Assembly: GCF_050749885.1 (NCBI RefSeq)
Contig: NZ_JBOIUB010000002.1
Span: 310,001-374,000 of the forward strand
Length of the DNA stretch: 64,000 nt
Origin: Zooshikella sp050749885
GTDB lineage: Bacteria; Pseudomonadota; Gammaproteobacteria; Pseudomonadales; Zooshikellaceae
Reading direction: 5' to 3'
The translations under genes and the position numbers were made by a program. Below are positions 1 to 8,683 of the stretch, piece by piece; position 1 is the stretch's first letter; the number at the start of each line of letters is the position of its first letter. The notes under the pieces are model-generated. The model was given only the letters and a program-made list of their open reading frames with translations. It had not been told where the DNA came from and searched no databases.

Positions 1-1488
1 TGCCCCTAAGATTTGAATAGGTGAGTCTTTAGTCTGTGCTTGAAAGGTATTCTGCTGTAACTGACGTTGAAACAGCGCCAGTGCTTCCTGCAATGTGAGT
101 GTTTCTGTAAAGCCATCCAGCCCTGCAAAATGCTTAAGCGCTTCATAAAAGCAGGTGACTTGTTGATATTCAACACTGTCTAATCGGTGTTCACCTGGCC
201 AGCCCAATAGCTCAAGCTGCTTAGCGAACAACTTTGCCCAATGGCTTGGCCATTGCCTGTTTCCTTGATAGCCCCCCTGATGTTCAATCTTCAATTGCTC
301 AAAACGTTGTAACTGTTGTGTTAAATAACAGGAAGGTTCATCGAGTAAATCTCCTTGGGGATTCACTTGCTGCAACTGATACCATCGCGAATAACTGGCT
401 TGACTCCGATAACGTACTAACGAGGTGGACAGCTGTTCTTGTTGTAGGTCAGCTAGCTCTCTTAAGAAATACGCCAGAAATCCTTCTTCATATAAAGAAA
501 TACGCCAAAAAGGTGTATTGAATAATGCTTGCCAAGTACTGTTGGAGAGATGAGGCCTATTGAGCTGTAACATCATTAATGCTGATACGACAATCGGCTG
601 CTGACTTAACGGCGTTCCTGCTGAAAAGTTAAATGGTAAGGTATAACGAGCTGTACCCGCCAACATGTACTGAGGCTCAAACACCTGCTGAAAAATTCGC
701 TCAACCTGATCGCGGCACTGACTTAAGGTCGGAACAATAATCCCAATCATCGCCTCTTGGTTTTCAGTCAATACTGATTTTGCCCATTGAGCGGCTACCC
801 GTAACTCATCATGAAAACGAGGTAAACAGGCTAGCGCTTTAGTTTCTGGTTCACAGGTAGGACGAATATCATGAACAGCATCAGCGGCTACCTTAAAAAG
901 AGACTGATATAAAGGTGCCAACGTATCAAAGCCAACCAACCATACCTCATTTAGTTTTGTTAACCATTGCTGTTGCCAGGCTTTACTGAGTGCTTCTGCT
1001 AGTTGGACGACAGGTAACAAGTGTCGTTGTTGGCACTGTCCTAAAAATTTGACGCTCCAACGTTGGAGCATGACACCCTCTGAGGTTGTCGCTAGCTCAT
1101 TATCATCAAGTTCAACTTGCCATAATACCAATTGTTTAAACGCATTATGTGCTGTATGCGCTGTTGACGTTACCCGTAACAGTGCACTCGCATCTTCATC
1201 CTGGCGTAAAATTTGCTCCCACATCAGTTGAGTTTGAAATTCAGTTAATAGCGTTCGGGTCAGTGCGGGTCGGTAGCCAAGATCAGCCAGCCGCGCCCAT
1301 TGGCTTTGCAGCCAGGCCTCAAGCGCCATTACCCGAGGGGTTGGCCAGGCATGAAGTCCCATCGCGACTTTTTCTTGAGCATAAGCCGCATGAATTTTTG
1401 CAGCCATACGACGGTTTGGCGTGATAATCGTATGTTGCTCCGTCAATGCAGGACGAAGTGCTGTTAAATCAAACAAGGCTTTACTCAA
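1..1488 (-). CDS. AddB/RecB-like PD-(D/E)XK nuclease family DNA repair protein (partial, C-terminus off window)
   Basis: An open frame covers the whole left edge, and about 496 N-terminal residues are visible. The N-terminus reads TTG-SKALFDLTALRP followed by HTIITPNRRMAAKIHAAYA. This resembles the roughly 900-residue proteobacterial family of probable DNA repair proteins related to AddB, an inactivated-helicase-plus-nuclease architecture. In that family the PD-(D/E)XK nuclease is C-terminal, so it would lie outside this window and cannot be checked. The start is TTG at 1488: the frame is closed by TAA two codons upstream, and AAAGGA lies about 11 bases before the TTG. The next possible start is ATG at 1407, which would remove the conserved TPNRR motif. 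The role in double-strand-break processing is inferred from the family. Confidence 0.7.
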   Translation of the reverse strand, partial: MSKALFDLTALRPALTEQHTIITPNRRMAAKIHAAYAQEKVAMGLHAWPTPRVMALEAWLQSQWARLADLGYRPALTRTLLTEFQTQLMWEQILRQDEDASALLRVTSTAHTAHNAFKQLVLWQVELDDNELATTSEGVMLQRWSVKFLGQCQQRHLLPVVQLAEALSKAWQQQWLTKLNEVWLVGFDTLAPLYQSLFKVAADAVHDIRPTCEPETKALACLPRFHDELRVAAQWAKSVLTENQEAMIGIIVPTLSQCRDQVERIFQQVFEPQYMLAGTARYTLPFNFSAGTPLSQQPIVVSALMMLQLNRPHLSNSTWQALFNTPFWRISLYEEGFLAYFLRELADLQQEQLSTSLVRYRSQASYSRWYQLQQVNPQGDLLDEPSCYLTQQLQRFEQLKIEHQGGYQGNRQWPSHWAKLFAKQLELLGWPGEHRLDSVEYQQVTCFYEALKHFAGLDGFTETLTLQEALALFQRQLQQNTFQAQTKDSPIQILGA

Positions 1489-1596
1489 AGCTTAATGTTT
1501 CCTTTTACCCTTTACGAAATACATAATACGAGCGCATTATAACGATAAGAACTAAATTACCAAGTAACTGACTATAAACATACTAAAAGGATGCTT

Positions 1597-2523
1597 ATGA
1601 AAATTGCTGTAGTTGGCGTTGGTGCAATTGGTGGTATCTATGGTGGTTTACTGGCCCATGTAGGTCATGATGTACACTTTTTATTACACAGTGATTTTGA
1701 GCACGTACAACGCAATGGACTTAGGGTTGACTCTGTGCTGGGTGACTTTCAGTTATCCCAGGTCAATGCTTACCAACATGCTGCTGACATGCCCCAATGT
1801 GATGTCGTTATTGTTGCCTTAAAAACTACAGCAAACATGCAATTAGCACCCATACTTGATGTATTACTTAAACCTGAAACCACGTTATTGCTCCTCCAAA
1901 ATGGACTGGGTGCAGAGGAGTTCCTGGCACAACACTACCCTGATACCAGTTTACTCAGTGGCCTTTGTTTTATTTGCTGCAGCAAAATTGGTCCAGGGCA
2001 CATCCTTCACCTTGATCAAGGCGCTATTCGTTTAGGTGAATACAGCCCTCAGCAAGAGGCAGGTATAACACCTAAAATGCGCGCAATTGCTGAGTTGTTT
2101 GCTAATACAGGCATTTCAATCCATTTCACCCCCAACTTATTACAAGCTCGCTGGGAAAAACTGGTCTGGAATATTCCTTTTAATGGTTTATCCGTTATTT
2201 TACAGCAGTCTACTCAAGGTCTACTCACTGACCGCCATTGCCGTGATCTTTTGATAGAGTTAATGGAAGAAGTGATTGAAGCAGCTAACCATTGTGGTTT
2301 TACCATTCAGGCTCAATATGCCCATGTTTTACTGCATGCCACAGACAAAATGGCTGACTATCAACCAAGTATGTTACTGGACTATCAAAATAAACGGCCT
2401 TTAGAGCTGGAAAGTATTTATTGGGAGCCAATTCGTACAGCCGCTGAACGTGGTTTTAACATGAGTAAAACCCGAGTCATTGCCCAGCAGTTGGCATTTC
2501 TTGATCAACAAAACAAACAATAA
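1597..2523 (+). CDS. Ketopantoate reductase family protein (PanE/ApbA-like)
   Basis: The protein has 308 residues and starts MKIAVVGVGAIGGIYGGLLA, a Rossmann GxGxxG dinucleotide-binding motif typical of 2-dehydropantoate 2-reductases. That family reduces ketopantoate to pantoate with NADPH in coenzyme A synthesis. The segment ARWEKLVWNIPFNGLS around residue 190 matches the family's substrate-binding helix with its conserved Lys and Asn. The ATG at 1597 is preferred over the one at 1591 because AAAGGA sits just before it and the earlier ATG overlaps that ribosome binding site. Many genomes carry several paralogues of this fold with other 2-oxoacid substrates, so the exact substrate is uncertain. 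The next gene follows 50 bases downstream on the same strand. Confidence 0.85.
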   Translation: MKIAVVGVGAIGGIYGGLLAHVGHDVHFLLHSDFEHVQRNGLRVDSVLGDFQLSQVNAYQHAADMPQCDVVIVALKTTANMQLAPILDVLLKPETTLLLLQNGLGAEEFLAQHYPDTSLLSGLCFICCSKIGPGHILHLDQGAIRLGEYSPQQEAGITPKMRAIAELFANTGISIHFTPNLLQARWEKLVWNIPFNGLSVILQQSTQGLLTDRHCRDLLIELMEEVIEAANHCGFTIQAQYAHVLLHATDKMADYQPSMLLDYQNKRPLELESIYWEPIRTAAERGFNMSKTRVIAQQLAFLDQQNKQ

Positions 2524-2573
2524 ACTTATTTATATCAATAAGTTATGTTATATAGTTAAAGTAAAATATACCC

Positions 2574-3509
2574 ATGACAAAACTACCTGAAAAACTCGTC
2601 ATTGCCGTTTCATCCCGAGCACTCTTTGACTTGGATGAAGGCCATCGTATTTTTCTGGAGGATGGGCTAGATGCGTATTCTGAGTATCAAATTGCCCATG
2701 AAAATGAAATTCTCGCCCCAGGACAAGCTTTTCCTTTAGTCAAAAAATTACTGTCCATTAATCAACAACTCCCTGGAGCCCCACGAGTTGAAGTTATTTT
2801 ATTATCTCGCAACTCCGCAGATACAGGACTACGGGTATTCAATTCTATCAGCCATTACCAGCTACCCATTGAACGAGCGGCTTTTTGTGGCGGGCGCAGT
2901 CCTTATCGTTATGTTTCAGCCTTTGGTTGCCATCTTTTTCTATCCACTCATGCAGAAGATGTGAGTAGTGCACTACAAGCTGGCTATGCGGCAGCGACTA
3001 TCTTACCAACCCCACGTAAAACCCAGCAGGCTGAAGAAGGGGAACTCTGCTTTGCCTTTGATGGTGATGCCGTTATCTTTTCAGATGAAGCAGAGCGCAT
3101 CTATAAATCATCAGGTTTGGCCGCATTCAGTGCCAGTGAAAAGGCCGCAGCGAATGAGCCTTTATCTGGCGGTCCTTTTAAAGCATTTCTATCCGCGTTG
3201 CATAATTTACAGCAACAGTTTCCTGTCAATGAATGTCCCATTAGAACTGCATTGGTGACGGCCCGTTCGGCACCTGCTCATGAACGTGTGATTAAAACAC
3301 TACGAGAGTGGAATATTCGAATTGATGAGTCGCTTTTTTTAGGAGGTCTAACTAAAGCCGCTTTTTTGAAAGCCTTCCATGCTGATGTTTTTTTCGATGA
3401 TCAAACCGTGCATTGTGAGTCAGCAAGCGAGCATGTCACTACCGGGCATGTCCCTCATGGTATTGCTAATGAGCAACCTGCTGATAATCCTCAACAGCAA
3501 AATCATTAG
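2574..3509 (+). CDS. Cytosolic 5'-nucleotidase (NT5C1-like family)
   Basis: This 311-residue protein starts LPEKLVIAVSSRALFDLDEG and contains VILLSRNSADTGLRVFNSI, FCGGRSPYRYV, CFAFDGDAVIFSDEAE and VTARSAPAHERVIKTLREW. These are landmarks of the bacterial and animal cytosolic 5'-nucleotidase I family, which hydrolyses nucleoside monophosphates such as AMP. The DGDAV..SDEAE block and the DVFFDDQTVH block near residue 275 are the likely acidic metal-binding segments of its HAD-type fold. Substrate preference cannot be read from the sequence. Its last four bases overlap the 3' end of the convergent permease gene. Confidence 0.85.
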   Translation: MTKLPEKLVIAVSSRALFDLDEGHRIFLEDGLDAYSEYQIAHENEILAPGQAFPLVKKLLSINQQLPGAPRVEVILLSRNSADTGLRVFNSISHYQLPIERAAFCGGRSPYRYVSAFGCHLFLSTHAEDVSSALQAGYAAATILPTPRKTQQAEEGELCFAFDGDAVIFSDEAERIYKSSGLAAFSASEKAAANEPLSGGPFKAFLSALHNLQQQFPVNECPIRTALVTARSAPAHERVIKTLREWNIRIDESLFLGGLTKAAFLKAFHADVFFDDQTVHCESASEHVTTGHVPHGIANEQPADNPQQQNH

Positions 3510-4288
3510 AAAAAGGCATACTTAACCCCTAAAGCAAGCAAGGTGCTTGCGAGTACAGGGTGCATGACTCTATCAGGTAATCGACTGCCTATACGAGTGC
3601 CAACATAAATTGCAGGCAGTGAACCGATCAATAAACTAACAAGTAATTGAAAATCCACATTACCTAAAAATACATGGCCTAGACCTGCCACCAGCGTAAG
3701 AGGAACAGCATGGGCCAGATCAGTTCCAACAATGCGGTTTGATGCTAAGCAAGGGTAAAGTACTAATAATATTGCAGTACCAATAGCGCCCGCGCCAACG
3801 GAAGAAAGAGTCACAAAAGTACCCAACAATATCCCCATCAACCATGTCAGCAGCTTAGTGTGTCGCTGATAAAACAACTGTAAGCTCGGATCAGTTTGCT
3901 GTTTTGCTGGAATTAACCACTTCTTAGCCAGTAGTACCAATGCCGTCAACATCAGCATGGCCCCCAGACTAGAGGTCAGTATATGGCTGTAGGTCTGACT
4001 GCCAGTAAAGAAATAATGAAGCACTAAAATGGTTAATCCTGCTGCAGGTACACTGCCTGCACCCAGAACGGCAACGACTCGCCAGTTAATTGTTTGTTGG
4101 CGGTGGTGAATTAAAACGCCACTGGCCTTAGTAAGTGATGCATACAATAAGTCAGTACCAATCGCAATATGAGGGGGAAAGCCAAACAGTAAGAGGAGGG
4201 GAGTCATCAATGAACCACCGCCAACACCTGTTAAGCCGACCGCAAAACCGACTAATGCACCTGTAAGGATATAAAGCAAAATTTCCAT
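3506..4288 (-). CDS. TauE/SafE (TSUP) family sulfite/sulfonate exporter-like permease
   Basis: A protein of about 260 residues, almost all hydrophobic, with roughly eight predicted membrane segments. It begins MEILLYILTGALVGFAVGLTGVGGGSLMTPLLLL and has a second VTLSSVGAGAIGTAILLVLYP repeat near residue 160. This internal duplication and the GVGGGS motif are typical of the TSUP family, which moves sulfite, sulfonates or other organic anions across the inner membrane. ATG at 4288 is chosen over an upstream in-frame TTG at 4291. It is divergent from cysB with 158 bases between the starts, and cysH is close by. Transport of a sulfur oxyanion is therefore a reasonable inference, but the substrate is not shown. 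Confidence 0.85.
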   Translation of the reverse strand: MEILLYILTGALVGFAVGLTGVGGGSLMTPLLLLFGFPPHIAIGTDLLYASLTKASGVLIHHRQQTINWRVVAVLGAGSVPAAGLTILVLHYFFTGSQTYSHILTSSLGAMLMLTALVLLAKKWLIPAKQQTDPSLQLFYQRHTKLLTWLMGILLGTFVTLSSVGAGAIGTAILLVLYPCLASNRIVGTDLAHAVPLTLVAGLGHVFLGNVDFQLLVSLLIGSLPAIYVGTRIGSRLPDRVMHPVLASTLLALGVKYAFF

Positions 4289-4379
4289 CAAATATGGTCT
4301 AAGGTTATAAATAGTGAGCGGGAAGTAAACATTCGCAACATATGCCCTGTTTGCTCTGGTAAATGTAGCGGTTTAGATC

Positions 4380-4396
4380 TATTCTTAAAAAGAATA
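4380..4396. promoter_or_regulatory. Perfect palindrome upstream of cysB
   Basis: TATTCTTAAAAAGAATA is a 17-base perfect inverted repeat in the 158-base divergent space between the permease gene and cysB. It is a candidate operator for either gene, possibly CysB itself because LysR-type regulators often autoregulate. The assignment is inferred from position only. Confidence 0.4.
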
Positions 4397-4423
4397 TTTA
4401 CTTATATTTTTATACTCTATGCG

Positions 4424-4429
4424 TATAAT
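4424..4429 (+). promoter_or_regulatory. Candidate -10 element of cysB
   Basis: TATAAT lies 18 bases before the cysB start codon, with CTTATA 17 bases further upstream as a weak -35. If used, the leader would be only about 11 bases long and would consist mainly of the GGAGGG ribosome binding site. Confidence 0.35.
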
Positions 4430-4446
4430 ACAAAATGGAGGGTATA

Positions 4447-5421
4447 ATGAAGTTGCAACAGCTGCGCTATATATGGGAAGTGGCGCATCATGATCTAAAC
4501 GTCTCCGCGACAGCGCAAAGCCTCTATACTTCCCAACCCGGCATTAGTAAGCAAATCCGGTTATTAGAGGATGAACTGGGTGTTGAGGTCTTCGCTCGGA
4601 GTGGAAAACATTTAACCCGTATCACACCTGCTGGTGAAGCAATCATCAAAAAAGCAGGTGAAATACTTCGTAAAGTAGAAAGTATAAAACAGGTTGCGCA
4701 GGAATTTAGTAACGAGCAGAAAGGCTCATTATCAATTGCCACCACACATACCCAAGCTCGCTATGCATTGCCACCTGTTATCAAAAAATTCATCAAACAA
4801 TACCCTGATGTGTCACTGCATATGCATCAAGGGACGCCTATGCAAATCGCTGAACTTGCGAATGATGGGACGGTTGACTTCGCTATTGCCACTGAAGCGC
4901 TGGAACACTTTAGTGATTTAATCATGATGCCTTGTTATTGCTGGAATCGCTGCATCCTGGTTCCACAAGGTCATCCATTAGCCCAAGTAAACCCTTTGAC
5001 CCTTGAAGAAGTCGCTAAGCACCCCATAGTTACTTATGTTTTTGGCTTTACGGGTCGTTCCAAGCTTGATGAAGCGTTCTTTAATCGCGGCCTGACTGCG
5101 AAAGTCATTTTTACCGCAACTGACTCCGATGTTATCAAAACTTATGTACGACTTGGGTTGGGTATTGGTATTGTTGCTAAAATGGCATTTGATCCTGAGC
5201 AAGACAGTGACTTAGTGGCACTGGATGCCAGCCATCTTTTTGAACCAAGTATTACTAAGATAGGATTTAGAAAAGGCACATTCTTACGACGTTTTATGTA
5301 TGATTTTATCGAACAGTTTGCGCCCCATCTCACTCGAGAAATTGTTGATGAAGCTTATCATCACCACAATAAAGCGGAGCTTGAAGACTTTTTCAAAGAT
5401 ATCAGTCTACCGACTTATTAG
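4447..5421 (+). CDS. cysB: CysB, LysR-type regulator of sulfur assimilation
   Basis: The protein has 324 residues, the usual CysB length. It starts MKLQQLRYIWEVAHHDLNVS, followed by a winged helix-turn-helix (QSLYTSQPGISKQIRLLEDELG) and a periplasmic-binding-protein-like effector domain from about residue 90. TTHTQARYALPPVIKKF is a CysB/Cbl signature that contributes to the sulfate/N-acetylserine pocket. CysB activates sulfate assimilation genes such as cysH when sulfur is limiting. ATG at 4447 is preferred to ATG at 4435 because GGAGGG lies between them at good spacing and the resulting length matches the family. The neighbours are a TSUP permease and cysH, its likely targets. Confidence 0.95.
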   Translation: MKLQQLRYIWEVAHHDLNVSATAQSLYTSQPGISKQIRLLEDELGVEVFARSGKHLTRITPAGEAIIKKAGEILRKVESIKQVAQEFSNEQKGSLSIATTHTQARYALPPVIKKFIKQYPDVSLHMHQGTPMQIAELANDGTVDFAIATEALEHFSDLIMMPCYCWNRCILVPQGHPLAQVNPLTLEEVAKHPIVTYVFGFTGRSKLDEAFFNRGLTAKVIFTATDSDVIKTYVRLGLGIGIVAKMAFDPEQDSDLVALDASHLFEPSITKIGFRKGTFLRRFMYDFIEQFAPHLTREIVDEAYHHHNKAELEDFFKDISLPTY

Positions 5422-5458
5422 TCATAAAAACCTATATAAGCAGTAAACAATAATCACT

Positions 5459-5510
5459 GTTGAGTCTCACATAACCCTCCATAATGATTTAAGTGAGGCT
5501 CAACTTTTTT
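5459..5510 (+). terminator. Rho-independent terminator after cysB
   Basis: GTTGAGTCTCAC (5459-5470) pairs with GTGAGGCTCAAC (5493-5504) with one G-T pair and a 22-base loop, followed by six T. It lies 37 bases after the cysB stop codon. Confidence 0.75.
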
Positions 5511-5561
5511 ATGCACTTCCTCTTTGCATTCGCATTCAGGTATATCTTTCAAAAGAAACCA

Positions 5562-5900
5562 CTACAGTTTGGGTATATAACCCCTAGGATCATCTTCAAG
5601 CTGTTTTCGATACGGTTTTAGTACTTCTTGCACCAACTTGAAATAAACAGTATAGATTTGAGTACCTTCATTTGGGTCTACAACAATAAAAAAGGGTGCT
5701 TGAGTGACTCCCAACTCGGCCGCTTTGACCATGCCAGGTGAAAACGGGTCCGTTTCATGAGCCTCAATAACCTCATCAATGAGATCAATAAATCCAGACG
5801 CATCTAAGCGCTGCTGCACATCAATACATTTCCGGCAGGCAGAACCATCTGCCAGAATTTTTTTTACCATTGTGATCTGAGGTTTACTGGATCCTGCCAT
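5562..5900 (-). CDS. Thioredoxin-fold protein with CxxC, co-transcribed with cysH
   Basis: A 112-residue cytoplasmic protein with no signal peptide. VKKILADGSACRKCIDVQQRL places a CRKC redox pair near residues 22-25, and GVTQAPFFIVVD near residue 85 supplies the cis-proline segment of a thioredoxin or glutaredoxin fold. It starts 37 bases downstream of the cysH stop codon on the same strand, so it is probably in the same transcript. APS and PAPS reductases need reduction by thioredoxin or glutaredoxin, so this may be a dedicated reductant or a partner; that is inference. The exact family was not recognised. Confidence 0.65.
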   Translation of the reverse strand: MAGSSKPQITMVKKILADGSACRKCIDVQQRLDASGFIDLIDEVIEAHETDPFSPGMVKAAELGVTQAPFFIVVDPNEGTQIYTVYFKLVQEVLKPYRKQLEDDPRGYIPKL

Positions 5901-5937
5901 TCCGCAACCTATCAGGCTTTAATGTTTATCAACTACT

Positions 5938-6663
5938 TTAGTCTGCTTGTGGAATATTCCCAGCATGCAAACCACACTCTTTTTGCGTCGACTCTTCCCA
6001 CCACCAGCGACCTTCTCGCTCATGCTGATTGGGTAAAACTGGACGTGTACAAGGCTCACAGCCAATACTGACAAAGCCGCGCTCATGAAGTGGATTATAA
6101 GGAAGTTCAAACATTCGAATATAATTCCACACCTGTTCTGAGGACCAATTTGCCAATGGATTAAACTTCACTAATGGGTGCTGTTCACTGCCAAATGTAT
6201 GGTCTTGCTCAAGCACTGGAATATGAGCCCGAGTACTTGGACTTTGATCTTTACGTTGCCCAGTCACCCATGCGGGCAGAGAACTGAGTTTTTTTCGCAA
6301 TGGCGCAATTTTACGCACCCCACAACACTCCTGATGACCCTCTTTATAAAAACTAAACAGTCCCTTTTCTTTAACCAATGTTTCAACAGCGTGGGCATCA
6401 GGAGAAAGTACGTCAATAATAATGCCATAGTGGTTTCGAACAGCTTCAATATACTGATAGGTTTCAGGATGTAATCTGCCCGTATCCAATGAGAAAACCT
6501 TAAAATCATCACTGACCCGGGAAGCTAGATCAATAAGAACGACATCTTCAGCACCACTGAATGAAATCGCTAACTCAGGAAACAACTCAAGTGCCAACCC
6601 CATAATTTTTACCGGGTCTTGATTGCTATACTCCAAATTGAGCTGCGTAATATTAAATGACAC
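5938..6663 (-). CDS. cysH: Adenylyl-sulfate (APS) reductase, iron-sulfur type
   Basis: The protein has 241 residues and reduces activated sulfate to sulfite. ISFSGAEDVVLIDLA near residue 35 is the nucleotide-binding loop of the PP-loop fold, and VFSLDTGRLHPETY follows. A cysteine pair (ECCGVRK) and CEPC form the four-cysteine set that binds a [4Fe-4S] cluster. This set marks the assimilatory APS-type enzymes of plants and pseudomonads rather than the enteric PAPS enzyme. The C-terminal KECGLH carries the catalytic cysteine. The second GTG (6663) is chosen because AGGAG lies 7 bases upstream, whereas GTG at 6678 has no clear site. A thioredoxin-fold gene follows. Confidence 0.92.
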   Translation of the reverse strand: MSFNITQLNLEYSNQDPVKIMGLALELFPELAISFSGAEDVVLIDLASRVSDDFKVFSLDTGRLHPETYQYIEAVRNHYGIIIDVLSPDAHAVETLVKEKGLFSFYKEGHQECCGVRKIAPLRKKLSSLPAWVTGQRKDQSPSTRAHIPVLEQDHTFGSEQHPLVKFNPLANWSSEQVWNYIRMFELPYNPLHERGFVSIGCEPCTRPVLPNQHEREGRWWWEESTQKECGLHAGNIPQAD

Positions 6664-6684
6664 AGAGGAACTCCTCACTCAGGC

Positions 6685-6835
6685 TAATATGAACACATAA
6701 GTGTTCTTAACTATATAGTTATAAAGAATAAGTTAACTATAACAAAAAGCCTGATCCGCATTAAAATAAAAACATCCGCTAACAATATAAGTAGCCGCTA
6801 TATACGCTACTTCTTACTAATAAAAGTAGTATCCC
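6685..6835 (-). promoter_or_regulatory. cysH upstream region with competing inverted repeats
   Basis: Between the pabB stop codon and cysH, the minus strand holds CTACTT...AAGTAG followed by AAGTAGC...GCTACTT. These are two hairpins that share the middle AAGTAG arm and so exclude each other. Nearer cysH, TTGTTA and TATAAC about 17-18 bases apart form a possible promoter embedded in AT-rich inverted repeats of GTTAACT/AGTTAA type. Control by CysB is plausible but no convincing binding site was assigned. Confidence 0.3.
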
Positions 6836-6843
6836 GTCGCCAA

Positions 6844-8250
6844 CTATTTATGTTGAAATGTTTCCAGGCACGTCAGTAGATTACGCACTTTCGTAATTGA
6901 TTCCTGATATTCCGCTTCAGCATCAGAGTCAGCCACAATACCACCCCCACCCCAGCAGTGCAGTTGATTCTTCTCTGCCACCAGTGTGCGAATTGCAATG
7001 TTAGTATCCATCGCCCCATTCAAACTGATATAACCAATACAGCCACAATAAGCCTGCCGAGATACCGGCTCTAACTCATCAATAATTTCCATCGCACGCA
7101 CTTTAGGTGCACCCGTAATCGAACCACCTGGAAAACTGTCTTCTAATATATGATAGCAGTCTGCATCATGTTTTAATGTGGCTGTCACGGTAGACACCAA
7201 GTGATGTACATTTGCAAACCGCTCTAGGGCAAAGAGTTCAGGTACTCGTACTTGTCTACAATGCTTACTTAAATCATTACGCAGCAAATCCACTATCATG
7301 ACATTTTCAGCTTGATCTTTACGACTATGCCTTAGCTCATCAGCAAACTGCTGATCAAGCACTGGGTTGGAGTGTCTCGGTCGTGTTCCTTTAATAGGCT
7401 TTGTTTCAACGTTACGGTCTTGAATCCGGATAAACCGTTCAGGAGAAATCGACATAATGGTTTTATCTGGGAAATCTAACCATGCAGAGAAAGGGGCAGG
7501 ACTGACCTCACGCAAAGCAAGGTAGGCATCAGCAACATCCCCAGAGAAAGTAGCTGAAAAGCGCTGGGTTAAGTTGACCTGGTAACAGTCGCCCTGTCGG
7601 ATGTAGTTTTGAATGGCATTAAACTGCTGTTGATACTGATGAGCAGAAGTAGCAGAACGAAATTGTGTTTGTAACTGAAACGGTTCCAGCGAACGATTGA
7701 CCTGACTAAATAAGCGGGCCAGTATCTCTGCTTGACCAAGATGACATGCTTTATGGACAACGACAAACCCTCGCTGTTGTCGATGATCAAGCACAATTGC
7801 CCATAAGTATAAGCCAACCACCATATCAGTTTGGGTTGGTTTGCTTGAAAACCGGCGAGGTTCTATAGTCGCCTTTAAGTCATACCCCCACCAACCAAGC
7901 CAACCACCAGAGAATGGAATATCTTCAGCAACATCTTCATCTGCAACATCATAATGAGCCGCAATTTCACGCATCACGCGAAACGGGGAAGGGGATTGAG
8001 TCAATGATTCTGTTTGGGGCACAGCATCATCTGCTGTATAACGTTGACCATTCTTATAAACCTGCCCTTCATGACAGGCCAAAACGACCTCAGGTGCTGC
8101 CGTCAAAATATCAATCTGACTATCAGAGTAACTGGCAGGTTTAGCTGAACTATCTAGCCATGCTGCATAAGACCAAGCTCGTAATCGAGAAAAATAAAAC
8201 CAAGAAGGTTGGTAGGGAATAGGAATGACTGTTAGTGTTGGCTCGTTCAT
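6844..8250 (-). CDS. pabB: Aminodeoxychorismate synthase component I
   Basis: The protein has 468 residues and converts chorismate and glutamine-derived ammonia to 4-amino-4-deoxychorismate for folate synthesis. The chorismate-binding domain occupies about residues 190-465. The PIKGTRPR motif near residue 285 supplies the lysine that distinguishes PabB from anthranilate synthase TrpE. DLLRNDLSKHC, DSFPGGSITGAPKVRAMEII and YCGCIGYISLNGAMDTNIAIRT are family signatures. The N-terminal region (GGWLGWWGYDL) belongs to the regulatory anthranilate-synthase-I N domain. No glutaminase (pabA) or pabC gene lies next to it in this window. Confidence 0.95.
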   Translation of the reverse strand: MNEPTLTVIPIPYQPSWFYFSRLRAWSYAAWLDSSAKPASYSDSQIDILTAAPEVVLACHEGQVYKNGQRYTADDAVPQTESLTQSPSPFRVMREIAAHYDVADEDVAEDIPFSGGWLGWWGYDLKATIEPRRFSSKPTQTDMVVGLYLWAIVLDHRQQRGFVVVHKACHLGQAEILARLFSQVNRSLEPFQLQTQFRSATSAHQYQQQFNAIQNYIRQGDCYQVNLTQRFSATFSGDVADAYLALREVSPAPFSAWLDFPDKTIMSISPERFIRIQDRNVETKPIKGTRPRHSNPVLDQQFADELRHSRKDQAENVMIVDLLRNDLSKHCRQVRVPELFALERFANVHHLVSTVTATLKHDADCYHILEDSFPGGSITGAPKVRAMEIIDELEPVSRQAYCGCIGYISLNGAMDTNIAIRTLVAEKNQLHCWGGGGIVADSDAEAEYQESITKVRNLLTCLETFQHK

Positions 8251-8554
8251 GACGCTTACTACCGCTTAACACGGGCGCATTCTAACGTCTTGATAAAGCA
8301 AATGCATCTATAGCAAAGCAGTTAAGCAAAATATCATTGGGTAGTCGTTAGGATTATCCCTCCCAACCAATTAAACCAACAGAAAGTCCTGCCTGTTATT
8401 GTTGAATACAGACACAACTCGACATCGCAAACGTCAAGTATCGACCGTTGAACTAAGTGAGTGCACAAAACCACTGCCTCTCAGCATAAATAAGCTGTAA
8501 GACTAGAAGAGTTCATGCTAGCGATGTTTTCTTACGGTTACACGTATCTTGTAT

Positions 8555-8683
8555 TTAAGGCCACGGCAACGTGCAAATGTCATTTGCCAAATCGCAATTG
8601 GCTTGGGCCAAATTAAACAGTCCCCAAACCAAGACCAAAGATACAATAAATGTAATAACTTTCATTGGCTGTACTGCTTCCAT
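8555..8683 (-). CDS. Candidate small secreted peptide (42 residues)
   Basis: The peptide starts MEAVQPMKVITFIVSLVLVW, continues GLFNLAQA, and ends ANCDLANDICTLPWP. It has a short N-terminus with one lysine, a strongly hydrophobic core of about 16 residues and an AQA or AQAN cleavage-like site. That would leave a mature tail of about 14 residues with two cysteines. GAGGGGGA lies 6-7 bases before the ATG, a very strong ribosome binding site in a region with no other gene. It could be a single-pass membrane peptide rather than a secreted one. I do not recognise a family, and chance occurrence of such a short frame cannot be excluded. Confidence 0.45.
   Translation of the reverse strand: MEAVQPMKVITFIVSLVLVWGLFNLAQANCDLANDICTLPWP

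Noticed and set aside
234..1424. Several short + strand frames at the left edge
   Set aside because: They lie opposite the long nuclease-family frame, which has a clear start signal and protein-like composition.
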